Positions 7,545 through 15,710 of a DNA stretch of 64,000 bases are shown here, in pieces. The position numbers were made by a program, and so were the translations under genes. The DNA is taken from positions 15,860 through 79,859 of the forward strand of contig CAKSER010000006.1 of NCBI GenBank assembly GCA_934447715.1, given 5' to 3'. This DNA is from an uncultured Eubacteriales bacterium. Its GTDB lineage: Bacteria > Bacillota > Clostridia > Oscillospirales > CAG-272. Positions within the stretch are counted from its first letter, which is position 1, and each line of letters starts with the position of its first letter. The notes beneath the pieces were generated by a model. The model did not search any database. It saw only the letters and a list, made by a program, of their open reading frames with translations, and was not told the origin of the DNA.

Positions 7545-9452
7545 ATGTCCGCAAACGAAAAATCCGCAGCAGGATCCGAAGGAAGAGAAGAAAAAGAGGA
7601 AAAAGCCGCAACGACTGAAAAAAAGGCGGCGATAAAGCCTCTTTCAAAAAGCGAGCTTCGGGAAAAGGCAAACGAGCTTCCGCTTTCGCCGGGAGTGTAC
7701 CTGATGAAGGACAGAAACGGCAGCATCATCTATGTCGGCAAAAGCAAGGCGCTTAAAAACCGCGTATCTCAGTATTTTCAGGACACCGACAAGCACTCGG
7801 TAAAGACCGACACGATGGTAAGCCGTGTGGCAAACTTTGAGGTAATGCTTACCCACACCGAAATCGAAGCCCTGAATCTCGAAAACAAGCTTATCAAGCT
7901 TTACACCCCCAAATTCAACATCAAGCTGAAGGACGACAGGAGCTATCCCTACATCAAGGTGAGCATGGGCGAAAGCTTCCCGAGGCTGTCTGTCGTGCGC
8001 AAAAGGATTGCCGGCGACAGGGCAAAATATTTCGGTCCGTATTCCGGCACCGGCGTTGCATATTCGATTATGAACACGGTGCAGAAGGCGTTCGGAATCC
8101 CGAGCTGCAAGAAAAGCTTTCCGAAGGACATAGGCAAAACCAGACCCTGTCTTAACTATCAGATCGGGCAATGCTGCGGCCTTTGCACGGGAGAGATTTC
8201 AAAGGAGAGCTACCGCGCGATCTTTAATGATGTAATCTCGTTTCTCTCCGGTGCCTTCGGCGAGGTAAAACGCTCGCTTGAACAAAAAATGAACTTTGCC
8301 TCCGACAGCCTTCTTTTCGAGGCGGCGGCAAGATACAGAGACCGGATTTATTCTCTTGAAAAGCTGTGGGAAAAGCAGAGAGTCGTTGCCTCTCCCGATG
8401 TTGAAAGAGACATTATTGCAATCTACACGGACGATATTTCATCCTGTCTTGCGATTTTCTATGTAAGAAACGGTGCCGTAATCGACAACGAAAGCTTCAT
8501 CTTCGGTGCGGATCAGATTATCGACGAGGGTGCGCTTACCGGCTTTCTTTACGATCTCTATCAAAGAAGGGAGTACATCCCAAAGGATATTCTTTTCGAC
8601 TTCCCTCTCGGAAACGAAAACACCGAGCTTCTTTCTTCAATGCTGAAGGAAAAGACCGGCTATACCGTAAGGCTTCGCTTCCCTCAAAAGGGAGATTCCA
8701 AGGCACTTTGCGAGATGGTAAGAGAAAATGCAAAGGAATATGCTCTCCAGAACCTCCGAAAGGAGGAGCGCGACAACGAAACGCTTATAACCCTTGCAGG
8801 GCTGCTTAAGCTTGAGGTTGTTCCGGAAAAAATCGAAGCCTTTGACATCTCGAACTTCGGAAACGAAAATATTACCGCCGGAATGATTCGGTGGGAAAAC
8901 GGCAGCTTCAAAAAGTCAGGCTATCGCACCTATAAGATCACATCGACAAAAAGCCAGGACGATTATGCCTCAATGAAGGAGGCTGTAAAGCGCAGATTCC
9001 TCCATAATGAGCTCGAATTCCCGGATCTTCTCCTTATAGACGGAGGCGTCGGGCATGTCGGAGTTGCAAACGAGGCGCTAAGTGAGCTCGGTGTTGTCAT
9101 TCCGACCTTCGGAATGGTAAAGGACGACTATCACAAGACAAGGGCGCTTACCGACGGTGAAAACGAAATTTCGATTGCAAGAGAGCAGGCGGTTTTCAGA
9201 CTCATTTATCAAATCCAGGAGGAGGTTCACCGCTACACCGTTTCGAGGATGACAAATGCAAAAAGAAAGACGCTCAAGACCTCATCGCTTAACGAAATCC
9301 CGGGGATCGGTCCCACAAAGGCAAAGAATCTGCTTCTTTACTTCAGGGGGCTCGGCGGCGTAAAAGCGGCAGGCAGGGATGAATTTTTAAAGGTCAAGGG
9401 TATTACCGAAAGGAACGCAGAGGATATCCTCGGATTTTTCAAAAAAGACTGA
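7545..9452 (+). CDS. uvrC: Excinuclease ABC subunit C (UvrC)
   Basis: 635 residues. UvrC makes both incisions in nucleotide excision repair. Domain order is complete. A charged Ala/Glu/Lys N-terminal extension of ~45 residues precedes the GIY-YIG nuclease ('LPLSPGVYLMKDRNGSIIYVGKSKALKNRVSQYF'). Then come the Cys region 'GIPSCKKSFPKDIGKTRPCLNYQIGQCCGLC', the UVR motif ('DSLLFEAAARYRDRIYSLEKLWEKQRV'), the RNase H-like second nuclease ('FDISNFGNENITAGMIRWENG', 'DLLLIDGGVGHVGVANEALSELGV'), and the double helix-hairpin-helix tail ('EIPGIGPTKAKNLLLYF', 'GITERNAEDILGFF'). The ATG at 7545 is chosen because AGGTGG lies 7-8 bases upstream. rsmD follows after 34 bp. Confidence 0.97.
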   Translation: MSANEKSAAGSEGREEKEEKAATTEKKAAIKPLSKSELREKANELPLSPGVYLMKDRNGSIIYVGKSKALKNRVSQYFQDTDKHSVKTDTMVSRVANFEVMLTHTEIEALNLENKLIKLYTPKFNIKLKDDRSYPYIKVSMGESFPRLSVVRKRIAGDRAKYFGPYSGTGVAYSIMNTVQKAFGIPSCKKSFPKDIGKTRPCLNYQIGQCCGLCTGEISKESYRAIFNDVISFLSGAFGEVKRSLEQKMNFASDSLLFEAAARYRDRIYSLEKLWEKQRVVASPDVERDIIAIYTDDISSCLAIFYVRNGAVIDNESFIFGADQIIDEGALTGFLYDLYQRREYIPKDILFDFPLGNENTELLSSMLKEKTGYTVRLRFPQKGDSKALCEMVRENAKEYALQNLRKEERDNETLITLAGLLKLEVVPEKIEAFDISNFGNENITAGMIRWENGSFKKSGYRTYKITSTKSQDDYASMKEAVKRRFLHNELEFPDLLLIDGGVGHVGVANEALSELGVVIPTFGMVKDDYHKTRALTDGENEISIAREQAVFRLIYQIQEEVHRYTVSRMTNAKRKTLKTSSLNEIPGIGPTKAKNLLLYFRGLGGVKAAGRDEFLKVKGITERNAEDILGFFKKD

Positions 9453-9486
9453 ATCAGAAAAGCAAAAAAAGAAAGGGCAAAAGCAA

Positions 9487-10089
9487 ATGAGAATAATAAC
9501 CGGATCAGCAAGAGGAACAAAGCTTGAAACTCTCGAGGGAGAGTCGACAAGGCCTACGACCGACAGAGTCAAGGAATCGGTTTTCAATATAATCCAGTTT
9601 GAAATTGAGGGAAGAAGCTTTCTTGACCTGTTCGCAGGTTCCGGACAGATGGGACTTGAGGCGCTGTCAAGAGGTGCGGAAAAGGCGCTGTTTGCGGACG
9701 ACAATCCGGAGGCTGTCGCAATGATCAAAAGAAACGCGCAGAAAACAAGGCTGTACGAAAAATGCAGGGTGTTAAATTCCGACTACAGGGCGGTAATAAG
9801 AAGCCTTACCGGGCGTGAGAAATTCGACATTATCTACCTCGATCCGCCCTATAAATCCGATTTTCTTTATGACGCGCTTTCAAAGCTCGTAAAAGCGGAG
9901 CTCATTTCGGACACCGGAGTCGTAATCTGCGAGACAAACAGCAGCGAGCCGATAGAAATTGAAGGGCTTTATACCGCAAAGCATGTAAAATACGGAAAAA
10001 TCTATATCTCGGTTCTCAGAAACGGCAGAAGCGAAAACAACGAAAATGAAAACGACAAGGAAAACGGAGGGGAAAAGGAAAATGACTGA
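9487..10089 (+). CDS. rsmD: 16S rRNA (guanine966-N2)-methyltransferase RsmD
   Basis: 200 residues. The start 'MRIITGSARGTKLETLEGESTRPTTDRVKESVFNIIQ' is the RsmD signature. The SAM-binding 'FLDLFAGSGQMGLEALSRGAEKALFADDN' and catalytic DPPY ('FDIIYLDPPYKSDF') motifs follow. The last ~20 residues are a low-complexity Asn/Glu/Lys tail beyond the normal end; they contain the coaD ribosome binding site GGAGGGG, and the two genes overlap by 8 bases. rsmD-coaD is a conserved gene pair in Firmicutes. Confidence 0.95.
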   Translation: MRIITGSARGTKLETLEGESTRPTTDRVKESVFNIIQFEIEGRSFLDLFAGSGQMGLEALSRGAEKALFADDNPEAVAMIKRNAQKTRLYEKCRVLNSDYRAVIRSLTGREKFDIIYLDPPYKSDFLYDALSKLVKAELISDTGVVICETNSSEPIEIEGLYTAKHVKYGKIYISVLRNGRSENNENENDKENGGEKEND

Positions 10090-10618
10090 AGCAAGCAGAA
10101 AAACGGCTCTTGTTGCCGGAAGCTTCGACCCTGTAACAGCCGGGCATTTTGATATTATAAGGCGCACGGCAGCCCTTTTTGACAAGGTATATGTTGTCTC
10201 CTTCAACAACACCGAAAAAAAGTACATGTTTAACCAGCAGCAAAGAGAGGAAATGCTGAAGATCGCGTGCAGAGATTTCGAAAACGTCATCACCTGCTCT
10301 TACGGCGGCCTGCTTGCTGATTTTGCGGCGGAAAACGGTGTCGGCGTGATCGTAAAGGGAATCCGCGACTCAAACGACCTCGCCTACGAGCTCGATCTTG
10401 CAACAATCAACCGGATGATAAACGATCAGATCGAAACCGTGTTTATTCCGGCAAGACCCGAGTATATGCACATCAGCTCGACCTTTGTCCGCGACATGAT
10501 CGGTTACAAAAGAAGTATCGACGGAATTCTTCCGCCGGGAGTTGCGGAATATATCGAAAAAAATTTTAAAAGCGCCTCAGAGCCCCGTCGGACCGAGAAG
10601 CCGGGCTTTATGCGCTGA
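10082..10618 (+). CDS. coaD: Phosphopantetheine adenylyltransferase CoaD
   Basis: 178 residues. It catalyses the fourth step of coenzyme A synthesis, transfer of AMP to 4'-phosphopantetheine. The nucleotidyltransferase motif 'VAGSFDPVTAGHFDIIRR' (T-x-G-H) and the second motif 'HISSTFVRDMIGY' are both present, as is 'GIRDSNDLAYELDLATINR'. ATG 10082 is preceded by GGAGGGGAAAAGG, and the protein begins directly with the motif region. A 15-20 residue tail extends past the usual 'VAEYIEKNF' end. A weak hairpin without a clear T tract follows. Confidence 0.96.
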   Translation: MTEASRKTALVAGSFDPVTAGHFDIIRRTAALFDKVYVVSFNNTEKKYMFNQQQREEMLKIACRDFENVITCSYGGLLADFAAENGVGVIVKGIRDSNDLAYELDLATINRMINDQIETVFIPARPEYMHISSTFVRDMIGYKRSIDGILPPGVAEYIEKNFKSASEPRRTEKPGFMR

Positions 10619-10753
10619 CAGGCAAAAGCTGTCGCAATCGCACGAAAAACGGCATTTTTTCCTGCCGAACTCTCCCGAATTTGATTTTTTTATCGCAGTT
10701 ATTGCATTTTTTAATATGTTCTGCAATACGTTCTGCTTTGGCGTTCGTTTGCG

Positions 10754-10765
10754 GAACATATGTTC
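10754..10765. promoter_or_regulatory. LexA/DinR-type box upstream of the division cluster
   Basis: GAACATATGTTC is a perfect palindrome and fits the Gram-positive SOS box CGAACRNRYGTTYG in all core positions. It lies 51 bp upstream of the -35 of the mraZ promoter, within the 329-bp gap 10619-10947. That gap otherwise holds a weak hairpin near 10650, the mraZ promoter and the MraZ boxes. Being upstream of the promoter, it may act from a distance or belong to an unseen promoter; function unproven. Confidence 0.55.
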
Positions 10766-10815
10766 TTTGCTGCGAAAAAAAATAATTTATTTACAGATAA
10801 ATCACTTTTCGGTTA

Positions 10816-10844
10816 TTGAAATACACTTCCCTATCGCCTATAAT
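10816..10844 (+). promoter_or_regulatory. Sigma-A promoter of the division/cell-wall cluster
   Basis: TTGAAA (10816-10821), 17-bp spacer, TATAAT (10839-10844). It sits directly upstream of the MraZ boxes and ~104 bp before mraZ. Confidence 0.9.
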
Positions 10845-10855
10845 ATAAGTACACC

Positions 10856-10880
10856 GTGGAGGAAAGTGGAGCAAAGTGGC
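10856..10880 (+). promoter_or_regulatory. MraZ operator: three GTGG direct repeats
   Basis: GTGGA, GTGGA and GTGGC occur at 10856, 10866 and 10876, exactly 10 bp apart, each after the first preceded by CAAA or GAAA. Evenly spaced AAAGTGG-type repeats just downstream of the mraZ promoter are the known binding sites of MraZ, so autoregulation is expected. Confidence 0.85.
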
Positions 10881-10947
10881 TAATTTTTCCCGAAATTGGA
10901 AGCATTTCTCCTCCTCAGGTAATTTTAGGTGAAAGGGGAGTTTTTTC

Positions 10948-11367
10948 ATGTTCTGCGGCGAATTCCTGCATACGCTTGATGCAAAGAAAAGACTTGTACT
11001 TCCCTCCAAGTTCCGTGAGGAGCTGGGATGCGAGGTCGTAATGTCAAGGAACTTTGATAAATGCATCTCCCTTTATCCGAGCGAAAGCTGGAAGCAGTTC
11101 TGCTCAAAGCTCGATGAGCTGCCTGCAACCAAAACAAAGAGTGCAAGGCGTTTTCTTTATGCATCGGCGTTCGAGACTGTACTCGATTCGCAGTCAAGGC
11201 TTCTTATTTCGCCGAACCTTTGCGAATATGCCTCGCTTGAAAAGAACGTTGCGGTAATCGGAGTCGGCGACCACATCGAAATCTGGGACGCGCAACTCTG
11301 GGAAGAGGAAAAGAACTCGGAAAATGCCGCACAGATAGAAGCGACCCTTGCCGAACTCGGGCTTTGA
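10948..11367 (+). CDS. mraZ: Transcriptional regulator MraZ
   Basis: 139 residues with two SpoVT/AbrB-like half domains. The first is 'MFCGEFLHTLDAKKRLVLPSKFREELG', with the D-x-K-x-R-x-x-x-P-x-K/x-F-R-E signature; the second is 'DSQSRLLISPNLCEYASLEKNVAVIGVGDHIEIWDAQLWE'. MraZ forms ring-shaped oligomers, binds the repeats upstream of its own operon and represses it. It opens the cluster as in most bacteria, and rsmH starts seven bases after its stop. A ribosome binding site AAAGGGGAG precedes the ATG. Confidence 0.96.
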   Translation: MFCGEFLHTLDAKKRLVLPSKFREELGCEVVMSRNFDKCISLYPSESWKQFCSKLDELPATKTKSARRFLYASAFETVLDSQSRLLISPNLCEYASLEKNVAVIGVGDHIEIWDAQLWEEEKNSENAAQIEATLAELGL

Positions 11368-11373
11368 TTTAAT

Positions 11374-12300
11374 ATGAATTTTTCACACTATTCGGTGCTT
11401 CTTAACGAGTGCATCGAGGCGCTTAATATAAAGCCCGACGGGCTGTATGTTGACTGCACCGCCGGAGGAGGCGGCCACAGCCTTGAAATTGCAAAAAGGC
11501 TTTCGGAGGGCGGCAGGCTCATTTCAATCGACCGCGATGCCGACGCAATCGAGGCGGCAAGCAAACGGCTGTCCGAATATTCAGACAGAGTTACATTTGT
11601 TCACGACAATTTTTCGAATATAAAACAGATTTTAGGAGAAAGAAAGCCGGACGGCGTGCTTATCGATCTCGGAATTTCATCCTACCAGATCGACACCCCC
11701 GAAAGAGGTTTTTCCTACAACCACGATGCGCCTCTTGACATGCGCATGGACAAAGAGGCAAGCCTTTCCGCATATGACGTTGTAAACGGATATTCCGAGG
11801 AAGAGCTTACAAAAATCCTTTTCGAATACGGAGAGGAGAAAATGTCAAGGAGGATTGCAAAAAAAATCGTCCTTGCAAGAAGCGAAAAGCCGATAAAAAC
11901 AACTCTTGAGCTTGCGCAGCTCGTTGAGGGCTGTGTTCCGAAGGATTTCAGAAATCCCGGAGCGAGCACTGCGAAAAGAACCTTTCAGGCAATCCGCATC
12001 GAGGTAAACAATGAGCTTGCAATCATCGAACCGACCGTAAGAGCGATCGCGGATGTGCTGAAAACCGGCGGAAGAATGGCGGTTATCACCTTCCATTCGC
12101 TTGAGGACAGAGCGGTAAAGCAGACGCTGCAGATCCTCGAATCGCCCTGCACCTGCCCGAAAAGCTTTCCGGTTTGCATTTGCGGCTTAAAGCCGAACAT
12201 AAAAATCATCACGAAAAAACCGATCCTTCCTTCCGAGAAGGAATTAAACGAAAACAAAAGATCCCACAGTGCAAAATTGCGAGTAGCAGAAAAAATTTGA
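11374..12300 (+). CDS. rsmH: 16S rRNA (cytosine1402-N4)-methyltransferase RsmH (MraW)
   Basis: 308 residues. It methylates N4 of C1402 in the ribosomal P site. The signature 'HYSVLLNECIEALNIKPDGLYVDCTAGGGGHSLEIAKRL' contains the SAM loop. It is followed by 'DGVLIDLGISSYQIDTPERGFSYNHDAPLDMRMD', 'NPGASTAKRTFQAIRIEVNNEL', 'MAVITFHSLEDRAVKQTL' and the C-terminal 'RSHSAKLRVAEKI'. Normal length, second gene of the cluster. Confidence 0.97.
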   Translation: MNFSHYSVLLNECIEALNIKPDGLYVDCTAGGGGHSLEIAKRLSEGGRLISIDRDADAIEAASKRLSEYSDRVTFVHDNFSNIKQILGERKPDGVLIDLGISSYQIDTPERGFSYNHDAPLDMRMDKEASLSAYDVVNGYSEEELTKILFEYGEEKMSRRIAKKIVLARSEKPIKTTLELAQLVEGCVPKDFRNPGASTAKRTFQAIRIEVNNELAIIEPTVRAIADVLKTGGRMAVITFHSLEDRAVKQTLQILESPCTCPKSFPVCICGLKPNIKIITKKPILPSEKELNENKRSHSAKLRVAEKI

Positions 12301-12319
12301 CTCTGATCGGAGTACGGAT

Positions 12320-12973
12320 ATGCAGCAGAATGAAGTTCAAAAAGGAAAATTGAATAATCAGCGATCGCACTCTGTTGCTGCCGCAGGCAGGAGAAAAAAT
12401 CAGCAGATGGGCTACTCCAGAGTCAAATCCGGAGACATAAAGCGCAGACAGGTCGCAAGAACGCCTGACATGTCGCATCCGAACGCAAGAGCGGTTTCTC
12501 CCTCGGTTACAATCGGCGCCCTTCCGAAGGCTCCGGAAAAGAGAAATGCTCCGCTTGCCGGACTGTATGTCGAGCCGAAGGTACATACCGTAATCGACAC
12601 AAAGACAAAGGCATTCCCGACCTCGACGATCATCCTCGCGGCGATCTGCACGGTGCTTATGCTTTTCATGATCATCAGCTATGTAAGGATCAACGAATAT
12701 ACAATCGTTGTATCAAACCTCAAAGCGGAGATGAACGAACTGGTTGATGAAAAGAAGACGGTAAGCGCAGAGCTTGACCGCAGAAACAACCTCGAGCTCA
12801 TCGAAGATATAGCAAAAAACGATCTCGGAATGGTCAAGATAGACGAGATCGACAAAAAATACGTACAGATTGATATAAAGGACGATGTTCAGATATATGA
12901 GCACGAAAAGGACACAAGCATAAAGGGTGTCGTAAACGAAATAATGAGTGCAATCGCACTGCTCTTCAAATAA
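12320..12973 (+). CDS. ftsL: FtsL-like septum formation protein
   Basis: 217 residues. A basic, probably disordered cytoplasmic part of ~90 residues precedes one membrane helix (about 93-115, 'TSTIILAAICTVLMLFMIISYV') and a heptad-rich outside segment ('EYTIVVSNLKAEMNELVDEKKTVSAELDRRNNLELIEDIAKNDLGMVKIDE'). That is the FtsL/DivIC architecture, including the final 'A.+.LGM' motif. FtsL proteins scaffold FtsQ/DivIB and the FtsW-PBP synthase. Position between rsmH and the PBP fits FtsL. The N-terminal half is longer than usual. GGAG lies 7-8 bases before the ATG. Confidence 0.8.
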   Translation: MQQNEVQKGKLNNQRSHSVAAAGRRKNQQMGYSRVKSGDIKRRQVARTPDMSHPNARAVSPSVTIGALPKAPEKRNAPLAGLYVEPKVHTVIDTKTKAFPTSTIILAAICTVLMLFMIISYVRINEYTIVVSNLKAEMNELVDEKKTVSAELDRRNNLELIEDIAKNDLGMVKIDEIDKKYVQIDIKDDVQIYEHEKDTSIKGVVNEIMSAIALLFK

Positions 12974-13095
12974 ACCGTTTTGCAGATTTTAAAAATCGGC
13001 ATTAAACAGGCAGTGGCGGAATATTATAAAACGGAAGCCAAAATTCAAGAACAGTTATCATTTGAGGGTGGAGTATTAATATCTTTACTCTCATT

Positions 13096-13124
13096 TTGAT
13101 TTATTGTCGGCATGACAATATAAT
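13096..13124 (+). promoter_or_regulatory. Internal sigma-A promoter before pbp2, with a dyad in its spacer
   Basis: TTGATT (13096-13101), 17-bp spacer, TATAAT (13119-13124). The spacer holds ATTGTC (13103-13108) and GACAAT (13114-13119), a perfect 6-bp dyad five bases apart. This is a good place for a repressor to bind. It allows pbp2 and downstream genes to be transcribed apart from mraZ. Confidence 0.75.
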
Positions 13125-13227
13125 AAGCAGTCTGCTTTATCGGCGCAGACAATCGGCAAGAGGGCGCAGTGCAGGATACAAAGCGCATTTGCACCACGCA
13201 AACGCAAAGAAAAAAAGGAGGAAAATA

Positions 13228-15573
13228 ATGATCACAGGCGGACCGTCAAAGGCAAACAGAAGAATACCCGGCAGAAGCTTCTTCATCTTCTTCGCCTGCA
13301 TTATTCTCTGGGGAATCCTGATTATAAGGCTTTTTAACCTCCAGATTTTAAGCTACGAGTACTATCAGGGAAAGGTTATAAATAATATTCAAAGAGAGAC
13401 CACCCTCACAGCAGACAGAGGAGTTATCTATGACAGAGACATGGTAACCCTTGCGTCAAACTACACGGTATACAGAATTTTCATCTCGCCGAGAGCGATC
13501 ATTGCAGCGGATCAGTCTGCAATTGCCGACGAAGACGAGCTTGCAAAAAGCGAAGGAAGAGCGCCTTCGTACCCCGAAAAGACCTATGCTCAGCTTGTAA
13601 GCGAAGGACTTTCCCAGATTCTCGGCAAGGATTACGGCGTGACCTATGATTTCGTCTATGAAAAGGCGCAAAAGGCAAACCGCGCGGACGAAACGATAGT
13701 CAAAAAGGCAGACGAGGACGTAACAAACCTTATAAGGGAGTTCATCGAAAGCAACAAGGGCACCGAAAAGATGATCTATATCGAGGCAAATTCCGCAAGG
13801 TACTATCCGTTTTCATCGGTTGCCTCAAATGTAATCGGATTTGTCGGAACAGACGGAGGTCTTCTCGGTCTGGAGCTGAAATACAACAGCTTTCTCTCCG
13901 GAAAATCCGGAAAATATATTACGGCAAGAGACTCGACCGGACTTTCGATGCCGTACAAATACGACAACTACATCGACGCATCAAACGGTGCGAATCTTGT
14001 TACAACGCTCAATCTGACAATCCAAAAATCGCTCGAAAAGCAGCTGAAGCAGACCTATGAGGATTCCGGTCCGCTCAACAGGGTCACCGGAATTGTCATG
14101 GACCCGAACACCGGAGCAATCTATGCGATGGGAACCTACCCCTCCTTTGACTGCAACGACCCGTTCACCCTTGACGAGGATTCTCAGAAAAAGCTTGCAG
14201 AATGCGGATATCCGAAGGATTCGGACGAATATTCCACATACTACTACGAGCTTCTGAACGCCATGTGGAAGAACAAGGCGGTTTCCGAGCTTTACGAGCC
14301 GGGATCTACCTCAAAGATAATCACAACGGCAATGGCTCTTGAAGAGGGCGCTGCATCCTTTGACGACCAGTTCACCTGCACAGGAGAATATTTTGTCGAG
14401 GGCTATGATCAGCCGATTCACTGCCACAAGCGAAGCGGCCACGGCACACATCCGTATTCATACATGCTCCAGCAGTCCTGCAACCCGACACTGATGCAGG
14501 TCGCCTCGAGAATCGGGCGTCTGACCTTCTACAAGTACTTCCAGGACTTCGGATACACCACAAAAACCGGAATCGACCTGCCCGGAGAGGCAGCGCCGAT
14601 CTACTCATCCTACAGCAATTTCCTGAACGTCGAGCTTGCCGTATACTCCTTCGGTCAGACCTACAAGGTCACCCCGATTCAGCAGCTGACGGCGATTTCC
14701 ACAATCGCAAACGGAGGGCATCTTATAACTCCGTATGTTGTAGATCAGATCATTGACGACGACGGAAACGTTCTCATGCAGCACGAAACCGAAGTTAAGC
14801 GTCAGGTTGTAAGCACAGAGGTCTGCAACATGATAACAACGGTTCTTGAGGACGGTGTTGCCGGCAACGGAGGTGCTAAAAACGCATATGTAGCCGGATA
14901 CCGCATTGCGGCAAAGACAGGAACCTCAGAGGTCCGCGATATTCTCGATGAAAACGGCCAGTCTTATCTTCGAATCGGCTCCTGCGTTGCATATGCTCCG
15001 GCAGAAAATCCGCAGGTTGCCGCAATCATCATCGTAGACCAGCCGCAGTGCGCAAACGTCTACGGAAGCGTTGTTGCAGCTCCCTATGTTGCAAACCTCA
15101 TGAGCGAGGTCCTTCCGTATCTCGGAATCGAGCCCTCATATTCCGACACAGAGCTTGAAAAGGTCACGGTAAGTGTCCGCAGCTATGTTGGCTGGAGCCT
15201 TGAGGAAACAAAGAAGGCTCTTGAAAACTCCAACATCAAATACGAGGTAAAGGGTGATGGAGATATCGTCACTCACCAGATCCCCGGCAGAGGAGAGCAG
15301 ATGATCAAGAACGGAAGCAAGGTTATTATATATACCGGAAATGAGGTTCCGACATATACAATCGCCGCTCCGAATGTTGTAGGCTACACTGCATCCCAGG
15401 CAAACAGAGCAATCGTAAACAGAAAGCTCAATATCGTAATCGAGGGAGCAATCAACACCTCCGGAACCGCAGAGGCAAGCGTTGTATCGCAGTCCCCGGC
15501 AGCCGGAACAATGCTCTCCGAGGGCGATGTTGTTACAATTACATTAAGATATCTTGACGACCAGACAAACTGA
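13228..15573 (+). CDS. Class B penicillin-binding protein 2 with two PASTA domains (PbpB/SpoVD type)
   Basis: 781 residues. Transpeptidase that cross-links septal or spore-cortex peptidoglycan. One N-terminal membrane helix (about 13-35) is followed by the PBP dimerisation domain ('TTLTADRGVIYDRDMVTLASN'). The transpeptidase carries the active-site motifs S-x-x-K ('EPGSTSKIITTAMALEEG'), SxN ('QQSCNPTLMQV') and KTGT ('AAKTGTSEVRD'). Two PASTA repeats follow (about 645-705 and 710-780). ATG 13228 is chosen because AAGGAGG lies 6 bases upstream; the longer frame from 13096 lacks a site. Sequence alone does not decide between vegetative PbpB and sporulation SpoVD. Confidence 0.93.
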   Translation: MITGGPSKANRRIPGRSFFIFFACIILWGILIIRLFNLQILSYEYYQGKVINNIQRETTLTADRGVIYDRDMVTLASNYTVYRIFISPRAIIAADQSAIADEDELAKSEGRAPSYPEKTYAQLVSEGLSQILGKDYGVTYDFVYEKAQKANRADETIVKKADEDVTNLIREFIESNKGTEKMIYIEANSARYYPFSSVASNVIGFVGTDGGLLGLELKYNSFLSGKSGKYITARDSTGLSMPYKYDNYIDASNGANLVTTLNLTIQKSLEKQLKQTYEDSGPLNRVTGIVMDPNTGAIYAMGTYPSFDCNDPFTLDEDSQKKLAECGYPKDSDEYSTYYYELLNAMWKNKAVSELYEPGSTSKIITTAMALEEGAASFDDQFTCTGEYFVEGYDQPIHCHKRSGHGTHPYSYMLQQSCNPTLMQVASRIGRLTFYKYFQDFGYTTKTGIDLPGEAAPIYSSYSNFLNVELAVYSFGQTYKVTPIQQLTAISTIANGGHLITPYVVDQIIDDDGNVLMQHETEVKRQVVSTEVCNMITTVLEDGVAGNGGAKNAYVAGYRIAAKTGTSEVRDILDENGQSYLRIGSCVAYAPAENPQVAAIIIVDQPQCANVYGSVVAAPYVANLMSEVLPYLGIEPSYSDTELEKVTVSVRSYVGWSLEETKKALENSNIKYEVKGDGDIVTHQIPGRGEQMIKNGSKVIIYTGNEVPTYTIAAPNVVGYTASQANRAIVNRKLNIVIEGAINTSGTAEASVVSQSPAAGTMLSEGDVVTITLRYLDDQTN

Positions 15574-15710
15574 CAGCTATCTGTAAGGCACAAAGACAAA
15601 AACCGCAAAAGGAAGGCTTTGCAAAAAAAGAGATAGACACACAGGCCCCAAGCCAAAGAAACGGACGTAAAAACGGGTTTATAAAATTTGTTTTTACGGA
15701 GTTGATTATT

